A stretch of DNA of 64,000 bases from Flaveria trinervia (lineage: Eukaryota; Streptophyta; Magnoliopsida; Asterales; Asteraceae), in NCBI GenBank assembly GCA_025506515.1, contig CM046453.1, forward strand, positions 4,088,987 to 4,152,986, read 5' to 3'. Positions 22,778 to 34,363 of the stretch are shown one piece after another; within the stretch, counting starts at the first letter, position 1, and every line of letters begins with the position of its first letter. Both the position numbers and the translations under genes were made by a program. The notes beneath the pieces are model-generated. The model made no database searches and was not told the origin of the DNA. It saw only the letters and a program-made list of their open reading frames with translations.

Positions 22778-25233
22778 TGTAACATCTTGTAATTTTGGGT
22801 TAATTTAAGTTAGCCTTGTTAAGTTCTTGTATGGACTAATTTTGTCATTTATGAAACTTGTGAAATTGTTATGCTTATTCTTTGTTACTTTTAATTTTTC
22901 TAAGCAAATAATAATTATAATAATAATAAATAATTATAAGAACAATAATAATTATGTTCTAACAACATTAATAATTGTAATAATAATAAAGTATTGTAAA
23001 CTTAAAATATATAAAACCTTGACTTAAAAGACAAGGGGGCCTGGTTGTCATTTTAAAACCTTAAAAGAAAAGTTTGCACATTAATTATCAACTTTTAAAC
23101 CTCAGGGACTATTTATGTAGTTTTATAAAAATCCCAAACCCCCTCCCCTTAAGTCCCGCTTTTCCGGCCGTCGCCGGCCACCGCCGGGCGAACCTCCGGC
23201 AAAGCCTTTTCACCCTTCAAAACGCTTGTAATAAACTTCCAAACCGTTCCAATCGCTTCGGCTATGTGATTCGAACACCATAATGAGCCTTAACGCCATT
23301 AAATCGTTGTTATGAACTCTATGAAACGAGTAACCGACGCCTTACCTCGTTTAGCCGTTCGAGCATGTACGCATCTTAATTGACCAATTAAACTAACCTA
23401 AACAATTACCTAACAAAACTTAATCATTTGCAACTCTCAATTTCCCTGAACAAACACGAGCATAAGCATCGATCAGCATCTCCCGTCGCGAACTGTGGGC
23501 TAGTCGAACACGACTTTTTCTACAATCTCACTCTCAATTGAAAGAGGGCTTTCGTTCATTGAGTTCAGTAGATACTACCTGCACAACTAATTTGATTAGC
23601 AACGTCGTTTGAGCATCAAACCTACGATACGTGAGTCGCGATTGTTCTTGTGCTCTCTCTCTATCGATTTTTCATGAATTCAAGTGATTAAACACTTGTA
23701 TTCGCACGTTTAAGCATGGGATGTAAAAGCCCCATGGTTATTTCGATTAACAACATCATTTGATGGTTTAATTTGGGATCAATCGAATCTAGGGTTCTTG
23801 GTTTGGGGAAAATGCATGGGGATTGTGTTTATAAGTTTTTTAAATCGATTATTAACGCGGCTGAGGCCTTAGAGTAACTGGTAAGATGCGCCCCCATAAA
23901 CTTGAGGTCCCCGGTTCGAATCCGGGGGACCCCATGTTTTGTTTAAGTTTTTTTTTTTAGCCTTCAAACTTAGTTTTATATTTCTATTTAATTATATAAA
24001 AAAACCATTTTAATAAATCTGATAATTTCAAAAATACTTTATTATTTTCTATAAAGTGAGTTCTTAAAAAGAAATACTTTTTATACTTTCTTTTCTTTAC
24101 AATATTCTAAAACAAAATTTTTATTATAAATAATTTGCTTTTATAACATAATACTTTAACCAAAACCTTGTTACATAAATATGATTATTTTAAAACGTAA
24201 AATTATTGTTAAGAGTATATTTTTTTAGACTCTATTCAACCTTTAGGAAATATTTATAAGTGTTATAATTTTTACATAAAACTCTATATAAGACATAATA
24301 ATGTTATTTGATACTAATAAATTTAATCGGTTCCATTTGTTAAACATAATTATTTAACAACCCCTAATACCATATTGAACCCTAGTTTTCGTTAATTTGT
24401 AAAACTTAATATCATCAACCTTTAACCTTGTAAGTATATATATAATTTTAGGTGCCTTGTGAAGAACTACATTGGATCGCTGCTTATTACATTTCTTATT
24501 TAATCGTCATTCAATACTTATTTGATCATGTGAGTATTCCATACCCCTTTTTTTTATACTTTCACACTTTGGGGTGAAACATGTTAATTTATACTTTGCA
24601 CTTGTAAACTTATTTGAGACTTGTAAACTTTATGGCAATACATCATGTTAAGTTGTGGTTAGTTGAACTTATGTGGTTACCATGTTATGGCGTTATATGT
24701 ACAATCATTAACTATTGCTAGCCCAGCGAAGTCATAGATCTATGGGTAAGACAAGCCTGCTTGGTTGATCCAAGTACACTTAGCTGATCGTATATACTTT
24801 TGACGTTTGAGACTTGTAAAACATTGTCAAGGTTTGACTGTTGCATGGACCATAGCATCCCTAATCACTATATTCACTAACTTATGACTTGAATTGCCAT
24901 CTTTTATATACTTATGTATTGAAAACTATGTGAATGCTCACCAACATTTTTGTGTTGACCTTTTTATTTTTAACATGTTTCAGGAAACGCCCAAGTTTGA
25001 TTCCTGCACATGAAGCTTGCACAATCTAGGAATGGACCTAGATTAATAAATAAAATAGAATGATTTGTTACATTCTATGTTATGCTTTTATATTCTTTGA
25101 AACTTATGTTTGTAATGTGACAAATGAAACTTATGTTTAAATTATATTTGGATTATTTAATAGCGTTATGTGGCTGTGAACGATCTTAACTCACACTCCT
25201 CGACGTTTCCGCCGTCAAGGTTGGGGTGTGACA
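22778..25233 (+). repeat. 3' LTR of the plus-strand gypsy element
   Basis: 2456 bp, almost identical to 14894-17361. It carries the second tRNA-like module (23855-23933; A box 23870-23881, B box 23913-23923) without a substitution in either box. Followed by the CGTCT target duplication. Confidence 0.95.
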
Positions 25234-25238
25234 CGTCT

Positions 25239-26505
25239 GAATTGTGATAGACTGGTCGATTCTATGAAAAAAAAATTTCTCGAAAAGGGAGCAAGTATAA
25301 AGATCGTCAAGTCGAGGTATGATATAAGGGTCTCCCACATAGACAATAGATATGATGGTTCTGGATGAACATCAAATACATGAAAATAAAGAGATCTCAA
25401 TAAATATATTACGTCTACAATACATTGAATCGAAATAAAATCGATGTCGATAATACTGTATATGAAGCGCTTGAAATAATAATAAAAAAGATGAGTATCA
25501 AGAACTAAAATTTGCCTTAAATAGAAATGTATAATGATTGGAAAAAATGAACATAAACAAATAAGGTGGAGTTGAATTCTCTAATATGTTGGTTATAAAT
25601 AAGGTCTTTTGTGCGAATGAACTATTTGAGGAAAATTGGTGGTACAAGGAGTTTCGCAAAGACAAATAATACATTACGAGGAGACGCATTCTCCTAGTGG
25701 ATGTAATAACGAACCAACACTCCATTAGTCTGGTAGTACAAAGAAAGAATTGATATGCGTAGTATGAATGTTGTGATTCACTCGACATTGAAACTTGCAT
25801 TAAACTCCATGAATGATTAATTGCTATAATCATCTAAAGTGAGTTCTCGAGAACACTATTATTATTCGGATCCGAACACATTATGTTTATTATATATGTT
25901 AATATATTGAATATAACTTGAACTCCTCATGAGTTTTCAAAAGCAGTTAATCTTTAAAAGGTAATTGAAAACCTTTTAAAGATGTAAATCTTATGCACCA
26001 TTAAACACACACAAAAGAAATATTATCTGTTGATGATGAAATCTCAATAAATCTACATACAAGAATGATGTGACATATATGTTGGAAGTTTATTTGATGA
26101 AACCTTTACATATGATACAAATATCATGTGTTAAAGGTGAAAAGTTTATGTACCAAAATTCTTGATGATTGTATGCCCGTAAGTAATTAGTCAATACCAA
26201 ATGAAGTTGTGAATGATCGTAAAGACCGAAAGTATTGACATCAAAACTTCAAGAAATATGTTATGAATATGGATTGATAGTAGTCGATGTGAGTGTGATA
26301 TAATCGACTCAACAATTATCTCGAAAAGATAAGTATTAATTGATGTAGTTTGTCCATGTGTTTTATGAAAAGAACAACATGAGATGCATAAGTATCATAT
26401 GATATGATGCTATATGATTGTATCTTTTCAATGAATTAAAAAAGTTTAAATTATTAAAGGAATAATTTGAAATGAAAGATGAAGTTACAAATTTATGATT
26501 TGAGA
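25239..26505 (+). pseudogene. copia pol remnant after the nested insertion
   Basis: Degenerate frames at about 25240-25290 resemble the LKRGRPIGSKD-type linker, and at about 25395-25475 a segment like EEISINY followed by RNKI-x-VDN-x-(F/V)-YEALEI, both found between integrase and RT in one group of plant copia elements. The rest is too decayed to assign. It continues the reading order broken at 14893. Confidence 0.65.
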
Positions 26506-26648
26506 TGTTGAAATAATGTTTGTGTTTTATCAGTCAATCAAACTAAATCAATAAGATGGTAAAATTTAATATGGATTAAACTTATCAATAATATAAACTC
26601 TCTTTCTTTCTTCTCATGTTATTGTTGCTGTTAGACTAATTCACAACA
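26506..26648 (+). repeat. 3' LTR of the old copia element (shortened)
   Basis: Begins TGTTGAAATAATG and ends TTCACAACA, next to the AAAAG duplication. About 75 bp shorter than the 5' LTR through internal loss. Confidence 0.65.
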
Positions 26649-26653
26649 AAAAG

Positions 26654-29600
26654 TTATATAAGTTTAAATCCTTATAGGATTATTTGTATTGGTCTTTTAT
26701 GTTCTTTAAATAGTTACATTTTCTGGTTCACAAATGGAAAAAGTGGAAAACACTTAGACCGGAAAACTTATGTGGCACGCATTGAAAAAATTTCAGGTTC
26801 ATGTAATTCAAATACCTGATCGGAGAAGATAGTTTTGATGAGGATTGATCGTTGAAAGAGGTAACACGTATTTTGATCCATTCGAGTATTCGACGATGAC
26901 TCGACAAAAGAAGATGTTTACTAGGGAACTTAATTTAGTTATTTTGATGTTGAATTTATTTATGTAATTTGTCATCCTTTGTTTGTTTTATTTTACTTTT
27001 AGTTTATTTTATTTAAATATGTATTTTTAAAATTTTATGAAGTATATTTAAATAAACTAATCGTTTACTATGATTGCATAAAATGGAGCGGTGAGAGAAG
27101 CACACACGAAAGTTCACCATGCAAGTGTTGAAGCCGAGACCGTCGAGGGAGGGTGCAACAGTGTTGTCACGCACCTTTCACCTTTCACCTTTCACATAAA
27201 TTAGCATGTCATGTATTACCTCACATCATGTTATTAAGTGAGATTTTATCATTGTATTCGTAGATTGTTTGTTAACTACAATTCTTTAATGCTTTTGAAG
27301 AAAAATATCTGATTAGATACATTTATTCAACTATATAAAACTTTCTAAAGTTTTCAAAATACCTTTTGAAGTATTTTCAAATATCATGAATGAGTTTTTA
27401 TTAATTAAAACCGTTATACAAAATAAAGTTGAAACTTGAGTATTTATTAACCGAGAATATTTTAATCTTCCAAAATATCAAACATGCTCATTTGACTCTT
27501 TTAACTTATCTAGAAGGTTATATAGTTTTGATTAAGAAACTATATAAAGATTATTATAATTATTATTTAATTTCATAACGACCATCAGCTTGTCTTTGTA
27601 GCAAGTGGAGTTTGTTTAAGGAGCTCAAACCCTTTACAAAACCTCATTCGACCATGTTGAATTTAACTATAAAATGCCTAATTAATTAATTAATCTAAGA
27701 GACAATAAGCTAAGAAAACCAATAAACATGAAAATATCAGAGACAATAAACAAACGATCACATCCAGCTTCAAATTTAATAACATTATGTATAACCTAAT
27801 TTATTTACGTCGTTGAAAAAGTCACGTAGACTTAACTAGGGTTTGGAAAAATTACATAGACATAAGTTTATTAGAAATTTATAAAAAAGGATAATCATAA
27901 GCCAAAGTAATCTGGTCAATAAATTGTGATCGGGAAAACAATCACCGGTGGCGGATTAGGAGAAAACTAAAGATGGATGACTGTCAATAAATTTGACAAA
28001 AACAACTATTTTTATCAAAATAAATATTAACACAAACCCTTATACATTCAAGTCAACCACTAGTAAAAGTTATAAAAACATGTTCACATTCTTAGCAAAG
28101 TTCACAGATTAAATAGAATATAATTGTGTACACCCGACTGCAATCACAGAAAGCGTAACCAATCATGATAACAAAAAGTTTAATAACTATCATTAAATTA
28201 CATGAATAAAACTTTCCTAGTTGTATCTCTATCAACTATTATGTAGCCACTCAAAAACCATATATTTATATTGGTACTCCATAAAATTGTTGTAAGAGTG
28301 TTGTACGAACGAACCAAAGCAGCGAGAGGCTGTTGCCTATGAAACTTGTTGCCCTCAGCCCTCTTGCGCCAACCCCTCAAGGCCTCAAACTTCTACCGTA
28401 ATTCTATTAATATTAAAAAGCAAGGTCGGTGTGTGAGAAAATGTTAGTGTAACTAACAATACCTCCTCTCACACATAGTGTATAACGTCATATGCATGTA
28501 GCGTGAAACGGTTCTAGTTGACCCACTTTCTCTCAACGACGACCTCCACCACCGACTAACGTTATCTTCACCCTCGCTCACCATAAGGGGTGGCAAGTGG
28601 CAACAACACTAACCATCACCAGAAAGACGCGAATGAAAGAAGCGGTACGGCATATAATATAATAGGTGTGTTGTTCAGTGTAATAACACTACGAAAAGTT
28701 TTATGGAATATTTTTTAAAAATGCATATACATACATACGTACGTACGTACATACATACGTAAAAATCGTAACATGATTTTACATACGTAACATGATTTTA
28801 AAATTTTATGTGAAACTAGAGAAAACCAAAAAAAAAAATTATGAATTATGTTTGTACATGCCCATAAAATTCATAAATTTTTTTCACCATCCTTTATATT
28901 TGTATATGCATATATATATATAAATAAGGACATGGATCAAATAAAAAACCATAACATGATTTTACATATACTTCAATTATAGGTTATATATACGTAAAAA
29001 AATTTATTCTCGTATTTATGTTCGACATATATGTATCAAAAACTTAAATACCCTTTTAACAATTAAAATAACAAAAAAAATTATGAATTATGTTATTGGT
29101 TTCTGTGATTTTTTAGTTTCTACATAACTATTGGTTTCTTAGTAACATTCTCTTATGTGTGTTTATAGTTTTAACATTTTTAAAATGCATTCATTTTTAT
29201 TTAATTAATATGCAATTAATGTTGAAACTATTAACGATACTATATATGGTAAAATCGGTGTAATAATATATGATAAAATAAGTGACGCCACTAACATGCG
29301 TTTTTACGTACGTTTTGACTTGTTTCATATTTTGACATAATTCATTTGGAAAAAAGTCAAATACATAGTGCATGCATATTTAATGTATAAATTCAAGTTG
29401 CTCTATGTTCTAATGTAAATTTAGCTCAAGACGAGTCAGGTTAATTGTCATGTATACTTTATCAAACCGTATACGATGTCACTGCAACGCGTGACGGGTA
29501 ATTAAATTTAAATAGTTAGTATTAAATTGCAACTCTCTACGACTCTACATATCTCAATTCAAGTGGATTGGGCCATTATTTGTTCTTTTTCCATTGTGGG

Positions 29601-29658
29601 CTTTAATTTCTTTCAATCCATTCTTCACTTGGCTTGTGGGCCCGCACTTAAGTTCAAC
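26654..29658. other. AT-rich intergenic, no gene recognised
   Basis: No coding sequence found. It holds three copies of CACCTTT(CACCTTT) at about 27172-27198, a mixed ATAC/GTAC microsatellite at 28725-28760, and a slightly more GC-rich patch at 28300-28620 without a frame. Confidence 0.5.
28725..28760. repeat. (ATAC)n/(GTAC)n microsatellite
   Basis: Runs of ATAC, GTAC and ATAC tetramers, ending CGTAAAA. A short echo CATACGTAACATG follows at about 28780. Confidence 0.85.
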
Positions 29659-30600
29659 AATCTGATAATTATCCTCAAATTTAAGAATTCCATGTTTTAA
29701 TTCTAATACAAAACATTTAGGTGAAATCATGTTGTTCGACGGTATGTGACCTGCACAAAGTTTCCAAACACTCAAATATTATTACAAATAACATATAGAT
29801 TTTTTTATCTTTACATTCATTATCTCATACTCTGCAATATTTAGGTTTGTTTAATATTATATACTAGCTTTAATAAAATTATGTGTTACACGGGTTGAAT
29901 AATAAATATTTAATATAATAAAATTTTATTAATTATATAATAATATTTTAATATATGATATGATTGAAATTACGTATGAGAAATTATTATAAATAATAAA
30001 CCAATGATATCAACTTTTAAAATTTGTTTTTAACTTTTGTTCAAAAAAAATAATAACATTTTGTTCTAAAAGAAATGTATAAAAATGTCATTTTTAAAAA
30101 TTTCCTTATTATACCTCCAAAATTTAATTATTTTTGGATTTAAAAAATTGACTTTTTAAAGATACAAATTTTCAAATATTCATATTTTTAAGAAAGTTTT
30201 ATGCTATAGCAAATTTATTATTTTATAAAAAAAATGTTAAATAATATTATTAGTAATTAATATAATTATTTAATAGAAGAAAGATGCGAAAATTTTTAAT
30301 AAGAATGATTGTAGTATTGTCACGTATAATCTCAAAATACTCTTTTATTAGAGTAAAAATATTTTATATCATAAACTTAATTTACATAAATAGTGCTAAT
30401 TACCTGTCGGTCTCTTGAAATCTATAAACTTTATATATGAATTCACTGGGCATGATAATTATCCTCAAATTTTAAGAATTTCATGTTTTAATTCTAATAG
30501 AATACATTTAGATGAAATCATATTGTACGACGGTACGTGACCTGCACAAAGTTTCCAAACACTCGAATATAATTTCAAATAATATATAGATTTTTCATAA
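29659..30600. repeat. pair of direct repeats (about 145 bp) around a Helitron-like end
   Basis: 29659-29806 and 30456-30600 share TGATAATTATCCTCAAATTT, CATGTTTTAATTCTAATA, the CGACGGTA(T/C)GTGACCTGC segment and TTTCCAAACACTC, at roughly 90 percent by eye. Between them, at 29863, ACTAGCTTTAATAAAATTATG then TTACACGGGTTGAAT reads on the minus strand as a Helitron-type 3' end (hairpin, then CTAGT). The following 170 bp match 2277-2430. 30031-30455 is otherwise AT-rich filler. Confidence 0.65.
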
Positions 30601-30728
30601 ATAAACTTTATATATGAATTTACTAGGCATGATTTAAGGCTTAAAAACATTTACTTAACTACAGTTAGCAACTGATCAAAACTGTAACCTTGCTAGCTCC
30701 AACTCTATAAGCTATCCAAGCAAACGTG

Positions 30729-31331
30729 ATAGCGAGAGACTAATCGGGTATCGGGCATACCCATGGGTAATCGGGTACACTCCTTAAGCTCATGAAGAAT
30801 ACTCGTTGGATATTCCCGTGGATATCTCTTTGTCATCTCAGCCAAATCACTTTGTTGCTATCTTTGTTTGACCAAATCTATTTGTTGTTGTCTCTTTGAC
30901 TCTCTCCCAATAGTGGCTAAGGTTCGAAGGTGAACCTAAGTGCGATTATCAAGTAGTTACTCGAGTAGTATATTAAAAGAATGACCAAATGAGAGGAAAA
31001 TTAAAACTAAAGAACTTGAAGATAATATGATATAATTAAAATAACCAAAAATATATATATCGTAATTTAAATAACTAAAAACATATGTATTATAATTAAA
31101 ATAACATAAAAACAAAACTATTTCGGGTATATTAATCAGATGAATATGTATGCTTGATCAATGGGTATGTTTAATCGGGTAAACAAACATATCATGTAAT
31201 CTCATATTCATTTCATAACCATAAAAATAATAAAAAAACAATCTCATACTCACTTACCTGACCTCATACCCATCCTAGATGTCTTGGGTTTCGGGTATTC
31301 CTATCTAGTTTTGGTTTGATTGCCATTCCTA
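30729..31331. mobile_element. hAT-like MITE nested in a copia RNase H remnant
   Basis: Rich in GGGTAT/ATACCC and GGGTAATCGGG motifs near both ends. The right end ATTGCCATTCCTA is the reverse complement of the TAGGAATGGCAAT type common in plant hAT elements. The flanks CAAACGTG and CAACCGTT match at 6 of 8. Copia RNase H homology starts immediately after the right end. Related sequence lies at about 57466-57845. Confidence 0.45.
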
Positions 31332-31779
31332 CAACCGTTGAAACACGAGTACTTTTTGACTATTGTGTTTCTTATGGTGATAATGTGATATCTTGGTCGT
31401 CTAAATGCCAAATAACTTTATCCCACTCTAGCGCGGAAGTCGTATATCAGAGGATGGCTAATGTAGTGGCCGAGATTCATTTGAGACTGTAATTTACTCT
31501 TAGAGCTTCATCATCCACCCACTAAAGCTTTCATTGTTTATTGCGATAATGTCAGCTCGATGTACTTGGCAAATAAATCGCTTCAATATCAACGAACCAA
31601 ACACATAGAATTAGACATACACTTTGGTCGGGAAAAGATTTAAGATGGTCTCATATGGGTTCTTCATGTCTCCTCTGTTACCTGATAATGAATATTTTTA
31701 CCAAAAGTGTATGAAAGTTCTATTTAAAGATTTTCGCTTCAGTCTCAGCTTCCATTCTTCCACTTCGTCTGCAATGGTA
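31332..31779 (+). pseudogene. copia RNase H remnant
   Basis: About 31345-31480 translates to DYCVSYGDNVISWSSK, SHSSAE and NVVAEIHL, the C-terminal copia RNase H pattern (GYCVFLGDNLISWSSK, SRSSAEAEYR, WL). After a frameshift, HHPPTKA-, YCDNVSA- and RTKHIELDIHF-like pieces follow to about 31640, then the IFTK motif at about 31695. All are interrupted by stops. It leads straight into an LTR. Confidence 0.8.
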
Positions 31780-31975
31780 TATTAGAGTATATCTTGTATA
31801 TCATAAGATTGTTCAAGAATTTTATTTTAAAAGCAGTAGCCGACAGGAGAAGAAGCTTACCCAAGCTTCTATCCCCTGTGTATTGTGTATTCTTATCCAA
31901 AAATATTCGAGAACATGCTGTAACTATATATCGATGATTAATGAGATAGAGAAACAAATTTGAACCCTATCAACA
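31780..31975 (+). repeat. 3' LTR of the copia remnant
   Basis: Starts TATTAGAGTATATC just after the copia coding remnant and ends TATCAACA, about 196 bp, with GTGTATTGTGTATTC and GATTAATGAGATAGAG near its end, as in many short copia LTRs. The 5' end of this element is not found, so no target duplication can be checked. Confidence 0.6.
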
Positions 31976-32348
31976 TTGTCTTTTTGTTTTTGGAATGATA
32001 AAATTGTTATCTTTGTGAGCCTTTAATTTATCATTTTGAAATGTAAAATGCTGGACCATCCTCTTTTTCTATGTTATCCACATTTTCAATAAAAACATTC
32101 GAGCAGCAAAGCAAGCTAATCCAAGGGACTTGGAATTTTCTTTTTTAGAATCACTCTGTTTATTTATACTTCTTACAAGATATCTAGACTCGAAATACAA
32201 ATGATTTGAAATTTAAGTGTTTCGTCTTTTAAACATACCTCATAAATTTTGCTAAATACCGAATTCATTTGAGAAAAATATTATTATAATATAAAAATAA
32301 TGTGACACTAAACTCATTTAGGTCTCCTCATAGCATTCTCTTTAAGAA
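31976..32348. other. intergenic, nothing recognised
   Basis: AT-rich flank between the copia LTR and the coding remnant that follows. It ends TTTAAACAACATCTTATACT, whose last 14 bases recur at 54982-54995 on the other side of the gypsy cluster. Confidence 0.4.
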
Positions 32349-33788
32349 TTGGTTTTAAACAACATCTTATACTGCAGTGAAAGAAAAGAAGAGGAAAAGA
32401 ACAGAGGAGAAGAAGGAAGAGAAGCAAGCCCAAGAGGAGAAAAAAAAAAGCAACCTCTGCTCACTTACAAGCGAAAGAGAAGTGCTGATGATCACACTGC
32501 TGAAGACAAATCCTTGGAGGAGCTGGTCAAAGAAGCTGACACTACACACAGCCGATCCATGGATAAAATAATTGAACAGCTCTTCAGGCAGGGGTTTGAC
32601 ACAGCCACACTGGATAGTGAGATCAGAAGGTTAGAAGTACAAGAGATACAACCCGACGGGAAGGGTATAATGCTCTTGAGAAAGAGAGATTGGAAATAAT
32701 GATCCGCTTCATTGCAAAATACTTAGGAAGATCGTTAGTGGAGATTCGCGCATGGACCAGGGACAGCATTCTGGCTATAGCCACCAGAATCTGTCTGTCT
32801 GAGAAATTCAACAAAGGGATTATTGTGGAAGCCTTGATGAGGCTGGGGTGGTAAAAGGTTAGAGATGGCTAAACTCACAAAGGCGAAACTAACTACAAAG
32901 ATGCTGGATCAACCTTCCCTTCCACCCACTCAAACAGATCCTATCCCTCAAATCTCCCAACCAATCTCTAAGCCAAAATCCAAATATCCTCATTCTTCAA
33001 AACCAATTCCTTCACCAACCAACCATCATCCAGTGATGTACCCAGAAGGAGGAGAAGGGTGCTGAGGATGGAAGAAGAAGAAGAAGAGGAGGAGATGAAA
33101 ATGATAGTCTGCCACTCTCTGCTGTTCTGAAGCTACCAAACCCCGAAGTCAACCCATGATCACACCTGACTCTCAAAGGAAAATGGTCAGAGTCAAGATA
33201 GAAGAAGAAGAACAGCAGAAACAGCACGATGAGCAACTGTTGAAGATGGTTGACAAGGAATTTCCTCAGTCATCATCTATTCAAGCCATGAAAGGGCATG
33301 CTCAAAGGCTGTACACTCTCAGGCACACCTTTCAGTATCAGAAGGAGAGAGTGAGTATGGCCAGACCCCAGGGTGAGTTCTAGAATCCATAAAAGAACTA
33401 TCCCACACAGATACAACGGCCAGGTACGAAAAACAATAGAATCTACATCATGTTGGCCGTTGTAGTCTCACCTTGGGAAATCATTGATGAATTCAAGAAA
33501 GCTCACCAAGCAAAGAAGACCCCTCAAGCTTTACTAGAAAACAAGATGATTAAGAAGGGGTTGTATATAAAAAAGCTTGAAGACATCCAGAAGAATGAGC
33601 TCCAGTTACTCCTTGAAGGCAACCATCCTGATGAATTTGTATATAGGGAGGTAACTACGGTTGGAGCTGAAAAATGGCAGGACCTGAAGTACTTATTAGA
33701 GTACTATGGTCCAGAGTTCTTCTTCGAAGGAGGAGCAGAGAAAATCTCTCAGGAGGAACAAGTTGTTTTCCTTGAGCCTTGTTCGTGA
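32349..33788 (+). pseudogene. unrecognised coding remnant, retroelement-like
   Basis: Several plus-strand frames with protein-like composition follow each other: 32349-32699 (Glu/Lys-rich, then KRKRSADD and an amphipathic segment with IIEQLFRQGFD), about 32700-32855 (FIAKYLGRSL, RAWTRDSILAIATR), 32865-33065 (Pro/Ser/Lys-rich), 33156-33383 (acidic, helical) and 33450-33788 (SPWEIIDEFKKAHQ, LLLEGNHPDEFVYRE, LEYYGPEFFFEGG). Stops and frame changes separate them. I do not recognise a catalytic motif. The order of charged, proline-rich and helical segments, and the retroelement debris on both sides, suggest an accessory or gag-like ORF of a plant LTR element. A decayed host gene is the alternative. 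Confidence 0.5.
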
Positions 33789-34363
33789 GTCATACAGACT
33801 CATTATGGGGAAGAAATCTATGAATGGGATAACAACTCTGTGTCCAGTTCCCCAAAACAGAGTTTCCATTCATACTCTGCCAAACAAATATTTGAGATTT
33901 CTCCCAGGGCAGAGCTTACATGGTCATCTTCTCTATGATCAAAAGGAAAAGACCAACATTTTGCCACAATAAGTGGGATAATAAATAAGTTAGAGGTTTT
34001 GGTGCATGATACCATTGATAGGATCAGCGATCCACAAGTTTGAGTCATTAGGATTCAACGCAGCGGAATAAAAACAGGATTAGGACAAAATCGTAGCAAG
34101 CAATCGATACTTGTATGCAGAAGGGCCGCATTAGGTATAGGAGAGAATATATATTTATGATTTCAAGGCCTGTTTAAGATGTAGAATATTTCTAATCCAA
34201 ATCATTCGTTCATTCCATTTATAATGTCTACAATAAGTTGTCACTCCTTATATAGAGTGCAACAATCACTGCTGTTATCCGGAAAGTGCAAACCAAACTG
34301 GCCCAGATCTAATGCAAAAATAAATTAATTCTTAAAAACTACTGAAATGTTCACAACTACTGA
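33789..34363 (-). other. retroelement flank with primer-site-like TGGTATCA (minus)
   Basis: TGATACCA at 34007-34014 reads TGGTATCA on the minus strand, the core of a Met-tRNA primer site. Sequence to its right (34015-34363) has LTR character on the minus strand, including TCTATATAAGGAG at about 34245-34257. The gypsy cluster is inserted at 34364. The same arrangement is seen at 54924-54931, so a minus-strand LTR element probably hosts the cluster. Confidence 0.4.

Larger units (their letters stand above)
14894..25233 (+). mobile_element. Ty3/gypsy chromovirus, Tekay/del-like, plus strand
   Basis: 10,340 bp, flanked by CGTCT at 14889-14893 and 25234-25238. It has two 2.46-kb LTRs, an initiator-Met-type primer binding site, and gag, protease, reverse transcriptase, RNase H, integrase and a C-terminal chromodomain-like end in gypsy order. 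A palindrome and polypurine tract precede the 3' LTR. On reading the LTRs side by side I noticed roughly eight substitutions and about twice as many one-base indels, which indicates a young insertion. Six apparent frame changes break the coding region: about 18420, 18485, 18930, 19233, 19569 and 22436. All are small indels. Confidence 0.95.
11949..26648 (+). mobile_element. old Ty1/copia element, split by a nested gypsy element
   Basis: Identical AAAAG duplications lie at 11944-11948 and 26649-26653. The 5' LTR (11949-12168) starts TGTTATAAAT and the 3' LTR (26506-26648) ends CACAACA. They share AATAATATAAAC, TTCTCATGTTATTGTTGCT and the terminal block. The internal parts keep recognisable copia pol remnants at about 14068-14700 and 25239-25480, full of stops. 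The gypsy element 14894-25233 sits in the middle with its own target duplication, so the copia insertion is older. Confidence 0.8.

Noticed and set aside
28725..28760. CRISPR-like array
   Set aside because: Tetranucleotide microsatellite with no spacers; the DNA is plant nuclear.
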